Assembly (NCBI RefSeq): GCF_900167915.1
Contig: NZ_FUYM01000010.1
Location: 62,001-126,000 of the forward strand
From: Rhizorhabdus histidinilytica
GTDB lineage: Bacteria > Pseudomonadota > Alphaproteobacteria > Sphingomonadales > Sphingomonadaceae
DNA length: 64,000 nt
Reading direction: 5' to 3'
Part shown: positions 1 to 7,930 of the stretch, one piece after another
How positions within the stretch are numbered: the stretch's first letter is position 1
How the letters are laid out: each line of letters begins with the position of its first letter
Program-made: the position numbers and the translations under genes
Notes under the pieces: generated by a model
Database searches by the model: none
The model's input: only the letters and a program-made list of their open reading frames with translations
Told to the model about the DNA's origin: nothing

Positions 1-377
1 TCCCCGCCGCCTATCGGCAATTCTGCCTGGATCGCGGAATCGGCGTGCTGTCCTATTATGCGCTGGCCGGGGGCTTCCTGACCGGCAAATATCGCAGGCC
101 CGAGGACATCAGGGGCGGCGCCCGCGCGCAATGGCTGGGCGATTATTTCAACCCGCGCGGCGACGCCGTGCTTGCGGCGCTCGACCAGGTGGCGGCCGAG
201 ACCGGCGCCACCATGGCGCAGATCGCGATCGCCTGGATCCTCGCCACCCCCGGCATCACCGCACCGATCGCCAGCGCCACCAGCGTCGCGCAGGTCGAGA
301 GCCTGCTGCCGGCGCTGACGCTCAAGCTGTCGCCCGACCAGAAGGCCGCGCTCGACGCGGCGGCGACGCCGGCCTGA
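1..377 (+). CDS. Aldo/keto reductase, C-terminal part (gene starts upstream of the window)
   Basis: Only the last ~125 codons are present; the frame is open from the first base, so the start lies outside the window. The visible part runs from a strand reading GIGVLSYYALAGGFLTGKY through the C-terminal helices to PALTLKLSPDQKAALDAA. The block ATMAQIAIAWILATPGITAPIASATS is the usual end of the AKR barrel, where the NADPH 2'-phosphate and adenine are bound. AKRs reduce aldehydes and ketones with NADPH in the cytoplasm. The catalytic Asp/Tyr/Lys/His residues would lie upstream and cannot be checked. It ends 15 bp before the converging regulator gene. Family call is firm; substrate unknown. Confidence 0.85.
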   Translation, partial: PAAYRQFCLDRGIGVLSYYALAGGFLTGKYRRPEDIRGGARAQWLGDYFNPRGDAVLAALDQVAAETGATMAQIAIAWILATPGITAPIASATSVAQVESLLPALTLKLSPDQKAALDAAATPA

Positions 378-392
378 CGGGAAAGATGCCCC

Positions 393-1784
393 TCAATCCC
401 CCACGAAGGAGAAGGGGGCGAGGCCCCGTTCGCGCTCGTTGATGGTGAGCGCGCGGCCGAGCGGTGGCGCGGCGCGCTGGACGCAGTCGGCGCGCTGGCA
501 ATGGGTGCAGCCGAGGCCGATCGGATCGGCCGGGCCGCCGAGGTCGATCCCACGCGCGATCGCCAGCGCCGCGGCATGTTCGGCGGCGAGGCCGAGCGCG
601 ACAACATGCTCGGCCGCCGGCACGCCCGCGGCGCCACCATGGTGGCGGACGCTGCGCGCGACGGTGAACCAGCGCGATCCGTCCTCGAGTTCGGCGAGCT
701 GACGGATCAGCCGGCCGGGCTGGTCGAAGGCGTGGTGGATCGCCCAGAGCGGGCAACGGTGCACCGCGTCGATCAGCGCCGAACCGCTGGCGCCGGCATA
801 GCCTTTCGACAATTGCCCGGCACGGTCGATCCGCAGCATGAAGAAGGGCAGCCCCCGCGCGCCGACCCGTTGCAAGGTGGTCAGACGATGGGCGACCTGC
901 TCGAACCCCGCGCCGAAGCGGCGCTGGAGGAGCTGGATGTCGTAGCCGGTCGTCTCGCAGGCGCGCAGGAAGCGGCCATAAGGCATCATCAGCGCGGCGG
1001 CGAAATAGGAGGTGACGTGGCGGCGGTAGAGCCGCTCGGCCGGGCGATCGCCGAACGCCGCTCCGGCGACCAGCGCGTCGATCCCCGCCCGCGCCTCGAT
1101 CTGGGCGAGCTGGAACGCCGCCTGGAAAGTGCGCGCGGCGGGATCGAGCAGCTCGGAGAGCTGGAGCTGGCGGGCGTGGAGATCGAGCCTGCGCAACCGG
1201 TCGGGCATCACGTCGAACGGCAGGATGCGGATGGTGAGCTGGTGCTTGACCCGCAGCCGTTCGGCGATCGCGCCGTAGAGGTCGCCCGCACCGATCCGCA
1301 GCTCGTCGGCCAGCTCCTCGGCCTGGGCGTCGAGATCGGCGAAATGGTTGCGCCACCGCTCGATCTCGCGCCGCGCCGCCATCACCGGATTGGGCCCCTC
1401 GCCCGCCATGCCGGCGCCGCCGCCCTCGCGCCAGCGGTCGAACAGCCGGGCGAAGGCCTCGATCCCGCCGGGCGCGTTGTCGATCCACGCCTCGAGCTCG
1501 GCGCGGTCGATCGACAGGTCGGCGAACAGCGGATCGGACAATCGCCGCCGCATCGCCGCCGATCCGCCGCCGGGCTCCTCCTGGCTGAGGCTGCGGATAT
1601 CGAAGTCGAACAGCTCGGCCAGCTTGAGAATCAGTCCGGCGGTCAACGGCCGGCGATTGCCCTCGATCAGCGCGAGATAGCTGTCGGAGATACCAAGCAT
1701 CTCGGCCATCGCCTGCTGGGTGTGGCCATGGTCGCGCCGCAGCCGCTTGATCCGCGGCCCTGCCAATATGCCCTGCTTGGCCAT
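393..1784 (-). CDS. XRE-family transcriptional regulator, ScfR/RamB-like (HTH + IrrE-like + Cys-rich C-terminus)
   Basis: 463 aa. Residues ~8-64 form an XRE helix-turn-helix (IKRLRRDHGHTQQAMAEML, then ISDSYLALIEGNRRPL). The long middle region resembles the IrrE/ImmA-type domain of short-chain fatty-acyl regulators but has no HExxH zinc-protease motif, so it is probably a sensor rather than a protease. The C-terminus carries a CTHCQRADC Cys cluster typical of this regulator family (RamB, PrpC-associated regulators). Such proteins control acetate, propionate or glyoxylate genes by sensing acyl-CoA; that role is inferred here. The ATG has GGAGGG about 10 bases upstream. A short dyad at 1808-1820 in its own promoter suggests autoregulation. 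Confidence 0.85.
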   Translation of the reverse strand: MAKQGILAGPRIKRLRRDHGHTQQAMAEMLGISDSYLALIEGNRRPLTAGLILKLAELFDFDIRSLSQEEPGGGSAAMRRRLSDPLFADLSIDRAELEAWIDNAPGGIEAFARLFDRWREGGGAGMAGEGPNPVMAARREIERWRNHFADLDAQAEELADELRIGAGDLYGAIAERLRVKHQLTIRILPFDVMPDRLRRLDLHARQLQLSELLDPAARTFQAAFQLAQIEARAGIDALVAGAAFGDRPAERLYRRHVTSYFAAALMMPYGRFLRACETTGYDIQLLQRRFGAGFEQVAHRLTTLQRVGARGLPFFMLRIDRAGQLSKGYAGASGSALIDAVHRCPLWAIHHAFDQPGRLIRQLAELEDGSRWFTVARSVRHHGGAAGVPAAEHVVALGLAAEHAAALAIARGIDLGGPADPIGLGCTHCQRADCVQRAAPPLGRALTINERERGLAPFSFVGD

Positions 1785-1807
1785 GCCGATCGTCCCTCCG
1801 GGAAGAA

Positions 1808-1820
1808 GTAAGGTTCTTAC
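1808..1820. promoter_or_regulatory. Short dyad in the XRE regulator promoter, possible autoregulatory operator
   Basis: GTAAGGTTCTTAC has perfect 5-bp arms around GTT. It lies about 25-35 bp upstream of the regulator's ATG and next to an AT-rich TATATG-like stretch that could be a -10. XRE regulators often bind such sites in their own promoter. This is inferred from position only. Confidence 0.35.
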
Positions 1821-2000
1821 AAGATTACATATAAACTAGCAGTTCGGGCGACATCCGGACATCAAAATCGTCATCGCCGCGATGGCAGCCGGCCGATCGA
1901 TCGGGCAGGAGAATGGAGGAGATTCGAACAGCGCCGCGCCTTGCAAGGCCTCCAGCTTGTAAGCGCGGCACCCCGCTCTTTTCCTGGGGAGGAAGAGAAA

Positions 2001-2029
2001 CGCCCGCCGGACCCAGCGTCCGGCGGGCG
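2001..2029 (-). terminator. Strong hairpin, minus-strand intrinsic terminator-like
   Basis: A perfect 12-bp stem (CGCCCGCCGGAC / GTCCGGCGGGCG) with a 5-nt loop. On the minus strand it is followed by TTTCTCTTCC, a U-rich tail; on the plus strand no T tract follows. No minus-strand gene ends here, so it may insulate the XRE gene from antisense transcription or end an unrecognised transcript. Confidence 0.5.
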
Positions 2030-2157
2030 TCATCCATCATCGGCGACGCCCATTATACCCGTAATTGTATCCGTAAAGTCACGGCATCGGCGAACGACAA
2101 TTGCGTCTTACGCAAATATCCGCCATCAAGGCCATCCTGGGGCGTTGACGAGGATAT

Positions 2158-2529
2158 GTGATTGTGAGCCAGCCCCCCGTGGGGACGAGGGTCCTGATCG
2201 TCGAAGACGATACGATCATCGCGATGACCGCCGAAGACATGCTCGACGAATGCGGCTGCAAGACGGCCGCGATCGCCGTCTCCGTCGCCGAGGCGCTGGC
2301 CCGCGCGGCCGACACCGATTTCGACATCGCGCTGCTCGACCTCAACCTGAAGGACGAGAACAGCCTGCCGGTCGCGCAGCACCTGCGCGACGCCGGCAAG
2401 CGCTTTGTCTTCGCGACGGGCTATGACGGGCTGCCCCCCGACAGCGGCTTCGCCGACGCGCCGGTGATCTCCAAGCCCTATCGGATCGAACAGCTCGCGA
2501 CGGTGATCGCGCAGACGCTGTCGGACTGA
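2158..2529 (+). CDS. Single-domain response regulator (REC/CheY-like)
   Basis: 123 aa, made of one receiver domain and no output domain. The phosphorylation site is complete: Asp17-Asp18 (VEDD), phosphoacceptor Asp61 (LLDLNL), Thr87 (FATGYD) and Lys106 (SKPY). Single-domain receivers act as phosphate shuttles or bind a partner protein. In sphingomonads several pair with HWE/HisKA2 kinases, but no kinase is adjacent. The start is GTG at 2158, chosen because GAGGAT lies just upstream and the domain begins right after. The gene is followed by a long inverted repeat. Confidence 0.9.
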   Translation: MIVSQPPVGTRVLIVEDDTIIAMTAEDMLDECGCKTAAIAVSVAEALARAADTDFDIALLDLNLKDENSLPVAQHLRDAGKRFVFATGYDGLPPDSGFADAPVISKPYRIEQLATVIAQTLSD

Positions 2530-2539
2530 GATCCGGAAA

Positions 2540-2635
2540 CCATCATCCTGGCGAAAGCCAGGATCTCCCTTCTCCTGGTTTCTCCCGCCGCAGCGCCGAA
2601 AGGCAGGGAGATCCCGGCTTTCGCCGGAATGACGG
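2540..2635. repeat. Intergenic inverted repeat (sphingomonad-type palindromic element)
   Basis: Two 30-nt arms, 2540-2569 and 2606-2635, are imperfect reverse complements (about 24 of 30 match). Each arm itself holds a small stem (CCTGGCGAAAGCCAGG on the left, CCGGCTTTCGCCGG on the right). Elements with this CCGGCGAAAGCCGG core are frequent between genes in sphingomonads (from memory of such genomes). It sits between two convergent genes and probably also stops transcription. Confidence 0.65.
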
Positions 2636-2651
2636 AGAAGTGGGATCGAAC

Positions 2652-3938
2652 CTATTTCTTCAGCACGGTCAGCGCCGCGGTGGTCATCGCCTCGACCGCG
2701 GTCGAGATGACCGCGTCGGCGTCCGGGGCCCAGAAGGGGCTGTGGATCGACGGCAGCTTGGTGATGTCGCCTCCCGCGGCATCCCACTTGTCCTTGCGGA
2801 CGCCGCCGACCCAGAGCAGCAGCGCCTGGATCGAGGTGTCGGCCAGATAATATTCGCTGAAATCCTCGCCGCCCATCTGCGCGCGCGCAGGCACGACCCG
2901 ATCCTTGCCGAAGCGCGCGGTGAAGACATCGGTCATCCGCGCGGTGATCTCATGGGTGTTGAAGGTCGCGGGAGTGCGCTGGTCGGCGAGGGTGACCACC
3001 GGCAGCTTGTCGTCGGGCATGCCGCCCGCGATCGCCTCCCCCTTCGCGATCCGCGCGATGCCGTCGAGCAGGTGCTGGCGCACCTCCGGCTTGTAGGAGC
3101 GCACGGTGATCTGGAGGTGCGCCTCGGGCGGGATGATGTTGTGCTTGGTCCCGGCCTGGAAGCTGCCGACCGTGACCACCCCCGATTCGAGCGGATCGAT
3201 CTCCCGCGAGATCAGCGTCTGCAACGTCGAGACGATCCGCGAGGCGATGACGATCGGGTCCTTGGCGAGGTGCGGGTAGGCGCCGTGGCCGCCCTCCCCC
3301 TTTACGACGATGTCGACCGAATCGACATTGGCCATCGCATAGCCGTCGACGATGCCGATCGTCCCGGCGGGAAGCGCCGCCGAATCGTGGAAGGCGATCA
3401 CCGTCGAGGGCTTGGGGAAGCGGGTGTAGAGACCATCCTTCAGCATCGCCCGCGCGCCTGATCCGATCTCCTCGGCGGGCTGGCCGATCATCACCAGCGT
3501 GCCCGACCAGTCGGCCTTCATCGCCGCCATGCGCCGCGCGGTGCCGATCCAGCTCGCCATGTGCGTGTCGTGGCCGCAGGCGTGCATCACGCCCGGCGTC
3601 TTGCTGGCATAGGGCAGCCCCGTCTGCTCGGTGACGGGCAGCGCGTCCATGTCGGCGCGCAGCAGCAGCACCGGGCCAGGCCCGTTCCGGAGCACCGCGA
3701 CGACGCCGGTGCCGCCGACCCCGGTCGTCACCTCGAACCCCGCCTTCTTCGCTTCGGCCGCCATGATCCCGGCGCTCCGCCCTTCCTTGAAGCTGAGCTC
3801 CGGATTGGCGTGGAGGTCGCGATAGATGGCGGTGAGGCTGGGCAGGTCGGCCTTGACCGCCTGTTCGAGCGGGTCGGCCTGCGACGGCGTGGCGATGCAG
3901 GCCGCGGAAAGGGCCAGGAGGGACGTCAGCTTTTTCAT
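2652..3938 (-). CDS. M20-family metallopeptidase/amidohydrolase, exported
   Basis: 428 aa with an N-terminal signal peptide (MKKLTSLLALSAACIATPSQA), so periplasmic. Family motifs are clear: metal-binding HACGHDTHMASW, the dimerisation-domain GEGGHGAYPHLAKDP, and the late GGEDFSEY. This is the hippurate hydrolase / N-acyl amino acid amidohydrolase type, which cleaves N-acyl or peptide bonds with a di-metal site. The exact substrate is not evident. The ATG at 3938 was chosen because it opens the signal peptide; a longer upstream frame overlaps the preceding gene. It follows the DUF4893 lipoprotein by 2 bp, so the two are probably translationally coupled. Confidence 0.9.
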   Translation of the reverse strand: MKKLTSLLALSAACIATPSQADPLEQAVKADLPSLTAIYRDLHANPELSFKEGRSAGIMAAEAKKAGFEVTTGVGGTGVVAVLRNGPGPVLLLRADMDALPVTEQTGLPYASKTPGVMHACGHDTHMASWIGTARRMAAMKADWSGTLVMIGQPAEEIGSGARAMLKDGLYTRFPKPSTVIAFHDSAALPAGTIGIVDGYAMANVDSVDIVVKGEGGHGAYPHLAKDPIVIASRIVSTLQTLISREIDPLESGVVTVGSFQAGTKHNIIPPEAHLQITVRSYKPEVRQHLLDGIARIAKGEAIAGGMPDDKLPVVTLADQRTPATFNTHEITARMTDVFTARFGKDRVVPARAQMGGEDFSEYYLADTSIQALLLWVGGVRKDKWDAAGGDITKLPSIHSPFWAPDADAVISTAVEAMTTAALTVLKK

Positions 3939-3940
3939 TC

Positions 3941-4573
3941 TTACCCCTTCGGTATCAGTTCGAAGATGTCGATCGTGGATTCCCAGCGCGGATAGGGAAA
4001 GGCGATCCGCCAGCGCTGCGACGCGACGCGCTCGACGATGCCGACCATGTCGCGCTCGCCGTCGCGGCCATAGGGCAGCGGCCGCGTCTCGTCGCCGAGC
4101 ATCATCGCGCCGAGGAAGATCATCCGCCGCCCCTCGTCGGGGAAGATGTCCCCGACCGGGCGCTGCGACCCGTTGAGCTTGGCGAGGTGCAGCCGCCCGT
4201 CGAGCATCGATATCCGGCAGTTGAAATAGGGATAGGCGACATAGTCCATCAGGCCCTTGGTCTGGGCGCCCATCTTGATCACCCGGCAACTATAGTCGCC
4301 CTGCGGCGGCAGCGGTCCGTCGAGCGCCGCGTCGGGCTTGAGCAGCGCCCCCTGCGCCGCGACCTGCGCGGCGTTGCCCGCCGCCGTCGCCTTGTCGAGC
4401 CCGGCGATCCAGGCGGCACGCCAGCGCGCCAGCCGGTCGCGATCGGGCGCGGTGACGATCTGCCGCCAGTCGCTCGGGCGCGGCCTGGGCGCCTCGCGAT
4501 CGATCGACTTCGATCCGCAGGCCGCCACCGTCAGCAGCAGGGCACCGGCGAGGCCGATTCGGACATGCGGCAA
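3941..4573 (-). CDS. DUF4893 lipoprotein
   Basis: 210 aa. A lipobox (LTVAACGS) near residue 19 predicts a lipoprotein. The body has the features of DUF4893: a DWRQIVTAPDRDRLARWRAAW block, then GDYSCRVIKMGAQ and YPYFNCRI, with two Cys that may pair in the periplasm. The function of this family is not known. The gene lies between bdhA upstream (80 bp) and the M20 peptidase downstream (2 bp), which suggests a shared transcript. Confidence 0.85.
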   Translation of the reverse strand: MPHVRIGLAGALLLTVAACGSKSIDREAPRPRPSDWRQIVTAPDRDRLARWRAAWIAGLDKATAAGNAAQVAAQGALLKPDAALDGPLPPQGDYSCRVIKMGAQTKGLMDYVAYPYFNCRISMLDGRLHLAKLNGSQRPVGDIFPDEGRRMIFLGAMMLGDETRPLPYGRDGERDMVGIVERVASQRWRIAFPYPRWESTIDIFELIPKG

Positions 4574-4653
4574 AGCGATCGTCTCCTCTCGCCCTTCGAA
4601 AGCGCCAGCCTGCCCGGCCCGTCCGCGCTTGGCAAGCGCGCGATCTCAATCGC

Positions 4654-5439
4654 TTATTGCGCGGTCCAGCCGCCGTCGACCGACAGGTTGGCGCCAGTGA
4701 TCGCGGAGGCCTCGTCGCGGCAGAGATAGAGCGCCATCGCCGCGACCTGCTCGACCGTGACGAACTGCTTGGTCGGCTGGCCGGCGAGCAGCACGTCGTT
4801 CATCACCTGCTCGCGGGTCATGCCCCGCGCCTTCATCGTGTCGGGGATCTGGTTCTCGACCAGCGGGGTCCAGACATAGCCGGGGCTGATGCAATTGGCG
4901 GTGACGCCGAAGGTCGCCGCTTCGAGCGCGACCGTCTTGGTGAAGCCGGCAAGGCCGTGCTTGGCGGTCACATAGGCCGACTTGAACGGCGAGGCGACGA
5001 GCGAGTGGGCCGAGGCGGTCTGGATGATCCGGCCCCAGCGCTTCGCCTTCATGCCCGGCAGCGCCAGCCGGGTGGTGTGGAAGGCGCTGGTGAGGTTGAG
5101 CGCGATGATCAGGTTCCACTTGTCGACCGGGAATTCCTCGACCGGGGCGACATGCTGGACGCCGGCATTGTTGATCAGGATGTCGACCGCGCCGAACGCG
5201 GCGGCGGCCTCGGCCATCATCGCCTCGATCGCGTCGACCTTCGTCAGGTCGTGGCCGCTGTAGAGAGCGCGCGCGCCGCTCGCCGCCTCCAGCGCCTTGC
5301 GCTCGGCCTCGATCGCGTCGGCATCGCCGAAGCCGTTGATCACGACATTGGCGCCCTCGGCGGCGAGCGCCTTGGCATAGGCGAGGCCGATGCCGGAGGT
5401 GGAGCCGGTGATCAGCGCGGTCTTGCCCTTCAGGAACAT
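4654..5439 (-). CDS. bdhA: 3-hydroxybutyrate dehydrogenase (SDR)
   Basis: 261 aa, classical SDR. NAD-binding TGSTSGIG is at the N-terminus, NNAG is at ~90, and the catalytic residues are Ser in ASAHS, Tyr in SAYVTAK and the following Lys. The stretches GVQHVAPVEEFP and WNLIIALNLTSAFH are characteristic of bacterial D-3-hydroxybutyrate dehydrogenase, which oxidises 3-hydroxybutyrate to acetoacetate with NAD+. It is 12 bp downstream of a patatin-like phospholipase, a common alphaproteobacterial pair linked to polyhydroxybutyrate turnover. A TAGGAG Shine-Dalgarno lies upstream. Full length for the family. Confidence 0.9.
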   Translation of the reverse strand: MFLKGKTALITGSTSGIGLAYAKALAAEGANVVINGFGDADAIEAERKALEAASGARALYSGHDLTKVDAIEAMMAEAAAAFGAVDILINNAGVQHVAPVEEFPVDKWNLIIALNLTSAFHTTRLALPGMKAKRWGRIIQTASAHSLVASPFKSAYVTAKHGLAGFTKTVALEAATFGVTANCISPGYVWTPLVENQIPDTMKARGMTREQVMNDVLLAGQPTKQFVTVEQVAAMALYLCRDEASAITGANLSVDGGWTAQ

Positions 5440-5451
5440 GGGGGAAATCTC

Positions 5452-6603
5452 CTAGCGGTGGGTCAGGTCGAAGGCGGCGGTGCGGCCGTCATAGATGTTG
5501 CGGGCGATCAGCTCGGACCGGGTCATCGTCTCGGCGATCGCGGCGCGGCCGGCGGCGATGTGGTCGCGCATCGACCGCTGCGAGAATTCGTAGTCGCGCG
5601 ACCCGCCTTCCCACGCGTTGGCGCGGTAGATGAGCTGGACGAGGCTGAGGCTGGATGCGCGCGTGCGGGCGCGCAGCGCCTGGACGTCGGGATCGTCGGC
5701 CATGCCCGGCGGCAGCTTGTCGAGCAGCCGCGCGACCTGTTCCTGGTCGCGGCGCATGCGGACGAGCTGGTCGGAGATCTGGCGGGTGCGGCTCGAATAG
5801 CGGATCTCCTTTTCCCGCGCGAGGACGTCGAGCATCGTCCGCGGCCGTTCCGCCGACGAGGGGAAGAGATCGACCTGGAACACCAGCAGGTCGCCGTCCT
5901 GATGCTCGACGACATGGCTGAGCGGGGTGTTCGAAACGAGGCCGCCGTCCCACCACAGCCTGCCGTCGATCTCGATCGGCGGCAGGCCGGGCGGCAGCGC
6001 GCCCGACGCCATGACGTGGCGCGCGTCGATCCGGTCGGTGCGGTTGTCGAAGAAGCGGAAATTGCCGCTCTCCAGCTCGACCGCGCCGACCGACAGCCGC
6101 ATCGGCCCGTCGTTGAGCAGATCCCAGTCGATCAGCTCGTCCAGCGTCTCGGCGAGCGGGGCGCTGTCGTAGAAGCTGAGCGCCGAGGCGCTGCCCGGCG
6201 GCGCGACGAACGGCGGGAGCAGGCGGGGCCGGAAGAAGCCCGGCACCCCGAAGGTCGCGACCAGCGCCGCCGCACCCTGGTGCAGCGCCTCGCGGCCGTA
6301 ATCGCCGTCGAACAGGGCGAGCGCGGGAAGCGCCTCGGTGACCTTGTCCCAGAAGGCGTGGAGCCGTTCGAGACGCCGCTCGCAGGGGTTGCCCGCGATG
6401 ATCGCCGCGTTGATCGCGCCGATCGATATACCCGCCACCCAGTCGATCTCGATCCGCGCCGCGTCGAGCGCCTCGAACACGCCGAGCTGATAGGCGCCGA
6501 GCGCGCCGCCGCCCTGCAGCACCAGGGCGACCTGATCCGGCAACGGCAGACCCCCCGGGCGTCGCCGGGCGGCCGCGCGCTTGCTGGGTTCGGCGTCTGC
6601 CAT
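5452..6603 (-). CDS. Patatin-like phospholipase (DUF3734 C-terminus)
   Basis: 383 aa. The patatin core is intact: oxyanion loop LQGGGALGAYQ (~29-39), nucleophile Ser60 in GISIG and Asp219 in WWDGG, the Ser-Asp dyad. The C-terminal third matches the DUF3734 extension seen in proteins paired with bdhA. Expected activity is a cytoplasmic or membrane-associated acyl hydrolase; a role next to bdhA in storage-polymer or lipid turnover is inferred. The ATG at 6603 was chosen because upstream codons run into the terminator of the previous gene. Confidence 0.9.
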   Translation of the reverse strand: MADAEPSKRAAARRRPGGLPLPDQVALVLQGGGALGAYQLGVFEALDAARIEIDWVAGISIGAINAAIIAGNPCERRLERLHAFWDKVTEALPALALFDGDYGREALHQGAAALVATFGVPGFFRPRLLPPFVAPPGSASALSFYDSAPLAETLDELIDWDLLNDGPMRLSVGAVELESGNFRFFDNRTDRIDARHVMASGALPPGLPPIEIDGRLWWDGGLVSNTPLSHVVEHQDGDLLVFQVDLFPSSAERPRTMLDVLAREKEIRYSSRTRQISDQLVRMRRDQEQVARLLDKLPPGMADDPDVQALRARTRASSLSLVQLIYRANAWEGGSRDYEFSQRSMRDHIAAGRAAIAETMTRSELIARNIYDGRTAAFDLTHR

Positions 6604-6664
6604 GCGCCCATATTGGGCGCCATGCTGCACCGCATCAAGAGCGCGACTCCGCCGACGCAAGAAA

Positions 6665-6698
6665 AAGGGCCGGTCTCCCACGAAGGAGACCGGCCCTT
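6665..6698 (-). terminator. Rho-independent terminator of the DUF2171 gene
   Basis: A perfect 14-bp stem (AAGGGCCGGTCTCC with its complement) and a 6-nt loop. On the minus strand it is followed by TTTTTC. It lies 20 bp after the stop codon of the leftward DUF2171 gene and ahead of the patatin gene. Confidence 0.9.
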
Positions 6699-6717
6699 CC
6701 TCCAGCGAGGAGACGGA

Positions 6718-7590
6718 TCAGTAGGTGCCGGCGAAGGCCCGGTCGAGATAATGCGGGCCCTCGCTGCGCTCCTCGTCCTTCCACGCCGCCTGGGCCTGGG
6801 CGGCGGTGCGGTTGAGCGTCACCTTGTCGCTGACCTCGGCGATCCATGCGCAGGGTACCGAATGATGGTGCCCGCCGGCGTCGCGATCGCCCTTGGTCAG
6901 CAGGATGCGATCGCCGCGGACATGATCGACGGTGCCGATATGGGTTCCGTCCGAACCGACCACCTCCTGATGCTCCTGGACGTGGCGGAGGGATTCGCGC
7001 TGCGACTGGCGGTTGCTGCGCCAGCTGCCGAAGTCGTTGTGGAAACGGGCCTCGTTCTCGCGGCGATAATCCTCATAGTCGCGATCGAGCTCGGCAAGCT
7101 GACGGCGACGCCAGGCGCGATAATTGGGATCGAGGCCCCAGCCGTCATGTGCGCGCCCGGCGCCAAGGCCCCAGGTGCTGGTCGCCCCGGCGCCGCGGCC
7201 GACGCCATAGTCCGCTTCCGGCGAATCGTAGAAGCCCGCGCCGCCATAGGAGCCGCCGGCGCCGCCCACGCGGGCGCCGGTATAGCGGCCGCCTTCATAG
7301 CCGCCGCCATCACCTTCGCCATAGCGGCGGTCATATTCGCGCTGGCGGACTCGTTCGTCCCAGCGGCGGCGGCGCTCGGCCTCCTCGTCACCGAACCAGG
7401 ACCGCACCTCGTCACCGGCGCGGTCGAAGAAGCCGCGATCGTCGTCATAGTCGCGCGGCCGGTCATAGTCCCACGAACGCGCCCGATAATCGCGATAATC
7501 CCGCTCGCGATAATCGTCGCGGTCACGCGGGCCGTATCGCCGGTCGCCATAGTCGCGATAATAGCGACCGGTGCTGCGTTCATAACCCAT
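6718..7590 (-). CDS. SWFGD / DUF2171-domain protein with Tyr-Arg-Asp-rich N-terminus
   Basis: 290 aa. The first ~60 residues are low complexity, rich in YRD/DYR units. A SWFGDEEAERRRRWDER block follows (the SWFGD motif of sphingomonad stress proteins), then a Gly/Tyr-rich linker. The C-terminal ~70 residues (VVGSDGTHIGTVDHVRGDRI onward) are a DUF2171/PRC-barrel-like domain. No enzyme motif is seen. Related proteins are often linked to general stress or cell-surface functions, which is inference. ATG 7590 has AGGAGG seven bases upstream, so it is preferred over an upstream in-frame start. Confidence 0.8.
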   Translation of the reverse strand: MGYERSTGRYYRDYGDRRYGPRDRDDYRERDYRDYRARSWDYDRPRDYDDDRGFFDRAGDEVRSWFGDEEAERRRRWDERVRQREYDRRYGEGDGGGYEGGRYTGARVGGAGGSYGGAGFYDSPEADYGVGRGAGATSTWGLGAGRAHDGWGLDPNYRAWRRRQLAELDRDYEDYRRENEARFHNDFGSWRSNRQSQRESLRHVQEHQEVVGSDGTHIGTVDHVRGDRILLTKGDRDAGGHHHSVPCAWIAEVSDKVTLNRTAAQAQAAWKDEERSEGPHYLDRAFAGTY

Positions 7591-7784
7591 GGCATCCTCC
7601 TGCTCAGGAACAAGAAAGACCGAATCCGTCAGTTGGCGGCACCCGGTGCGGAAGGTTGCGGAAACGCGCTGCCAAGGGGAGCCGTTCCCCTTTCGCGGGG
7701 CCAATGGGCGGGGTTTGGCGACGGACGGTTCGTCGCAGCCGAAACGCTTCGCGACACTTTCGGCAGCCGCATGATTTTGGGCTG

Positions 7785-7813
7785 TTGCATCGTGGGCGAC
7801 GTGCCGCTAGAGG
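7785..7813 (+). promoter_or_regulatory. Candidate promoter of tRNA-Ala
   Basis: TTGCAT (7785-7790), a 17-nt spacer and TAGAGG (7808-7813) lie about 15 bp upstream of the tRNA. The hexamers match consensus weakly, but the placement fits a stable-RNA promoter. Confidence 0.35.
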
Positions 7814-7828
7814 GAGCGCCCGGCGTGC

Positions 7829-7904
7829 GGGGCTGTAGCTCAGATGGGAGAGCGCTGCAATCGCACTGCAGAGGTCAGGGGTTCGATTCCCCTCAGCTCC
7901 ACCA
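7829..7904 (+). tRNA. tRNA-Ala (anticodon CGC)
   Basis: 76 nt with encoded CCA. The acceptor arm GGGGCTG pairs with CAGCTCC and contains the G3-U70 wobble that marks alanine tRNAs. The anticodon stem CTGCA/TGCAG closes loop ATCGCAC, giving anticodon CGC at 7862-7864 for GCG codons. The T-arm is AGGGGTTCGATTCCCCT and the D-arm is AGCTCAGATGGGAGAGC. GCG is a heavily used codon in this high-GC genome. Confidence 0.98.
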
Positions 7905-7930
7905 CGCCGCTCCCTCGATATCCCGAAGCC

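Larger units (their letters stand above)
1785..2157. other. Intergenic region between divergent regulator genes
   Basis: 373 bp between the XRE regulator (leftward) and the response regulator (rightward). It holds a GTAAG-GTT-CTTAC dyad near the XRE gene and a strong hairpin at 2001-2029. Short open frames here have no recognisable product or codon pattern. A stretch around 1915-1985 looks vaguely tRNA-like on the minus strand but has no pairing T-stem. Nothing else is seen. Confidence 0.5.

Noticed and set aside
1913-1985. tRNA-like stretch on the minus strand (TTCGAATC loop)
   Set aside because: T-stem and acceptor arms do not pair; no cloverleaf can be drawn.
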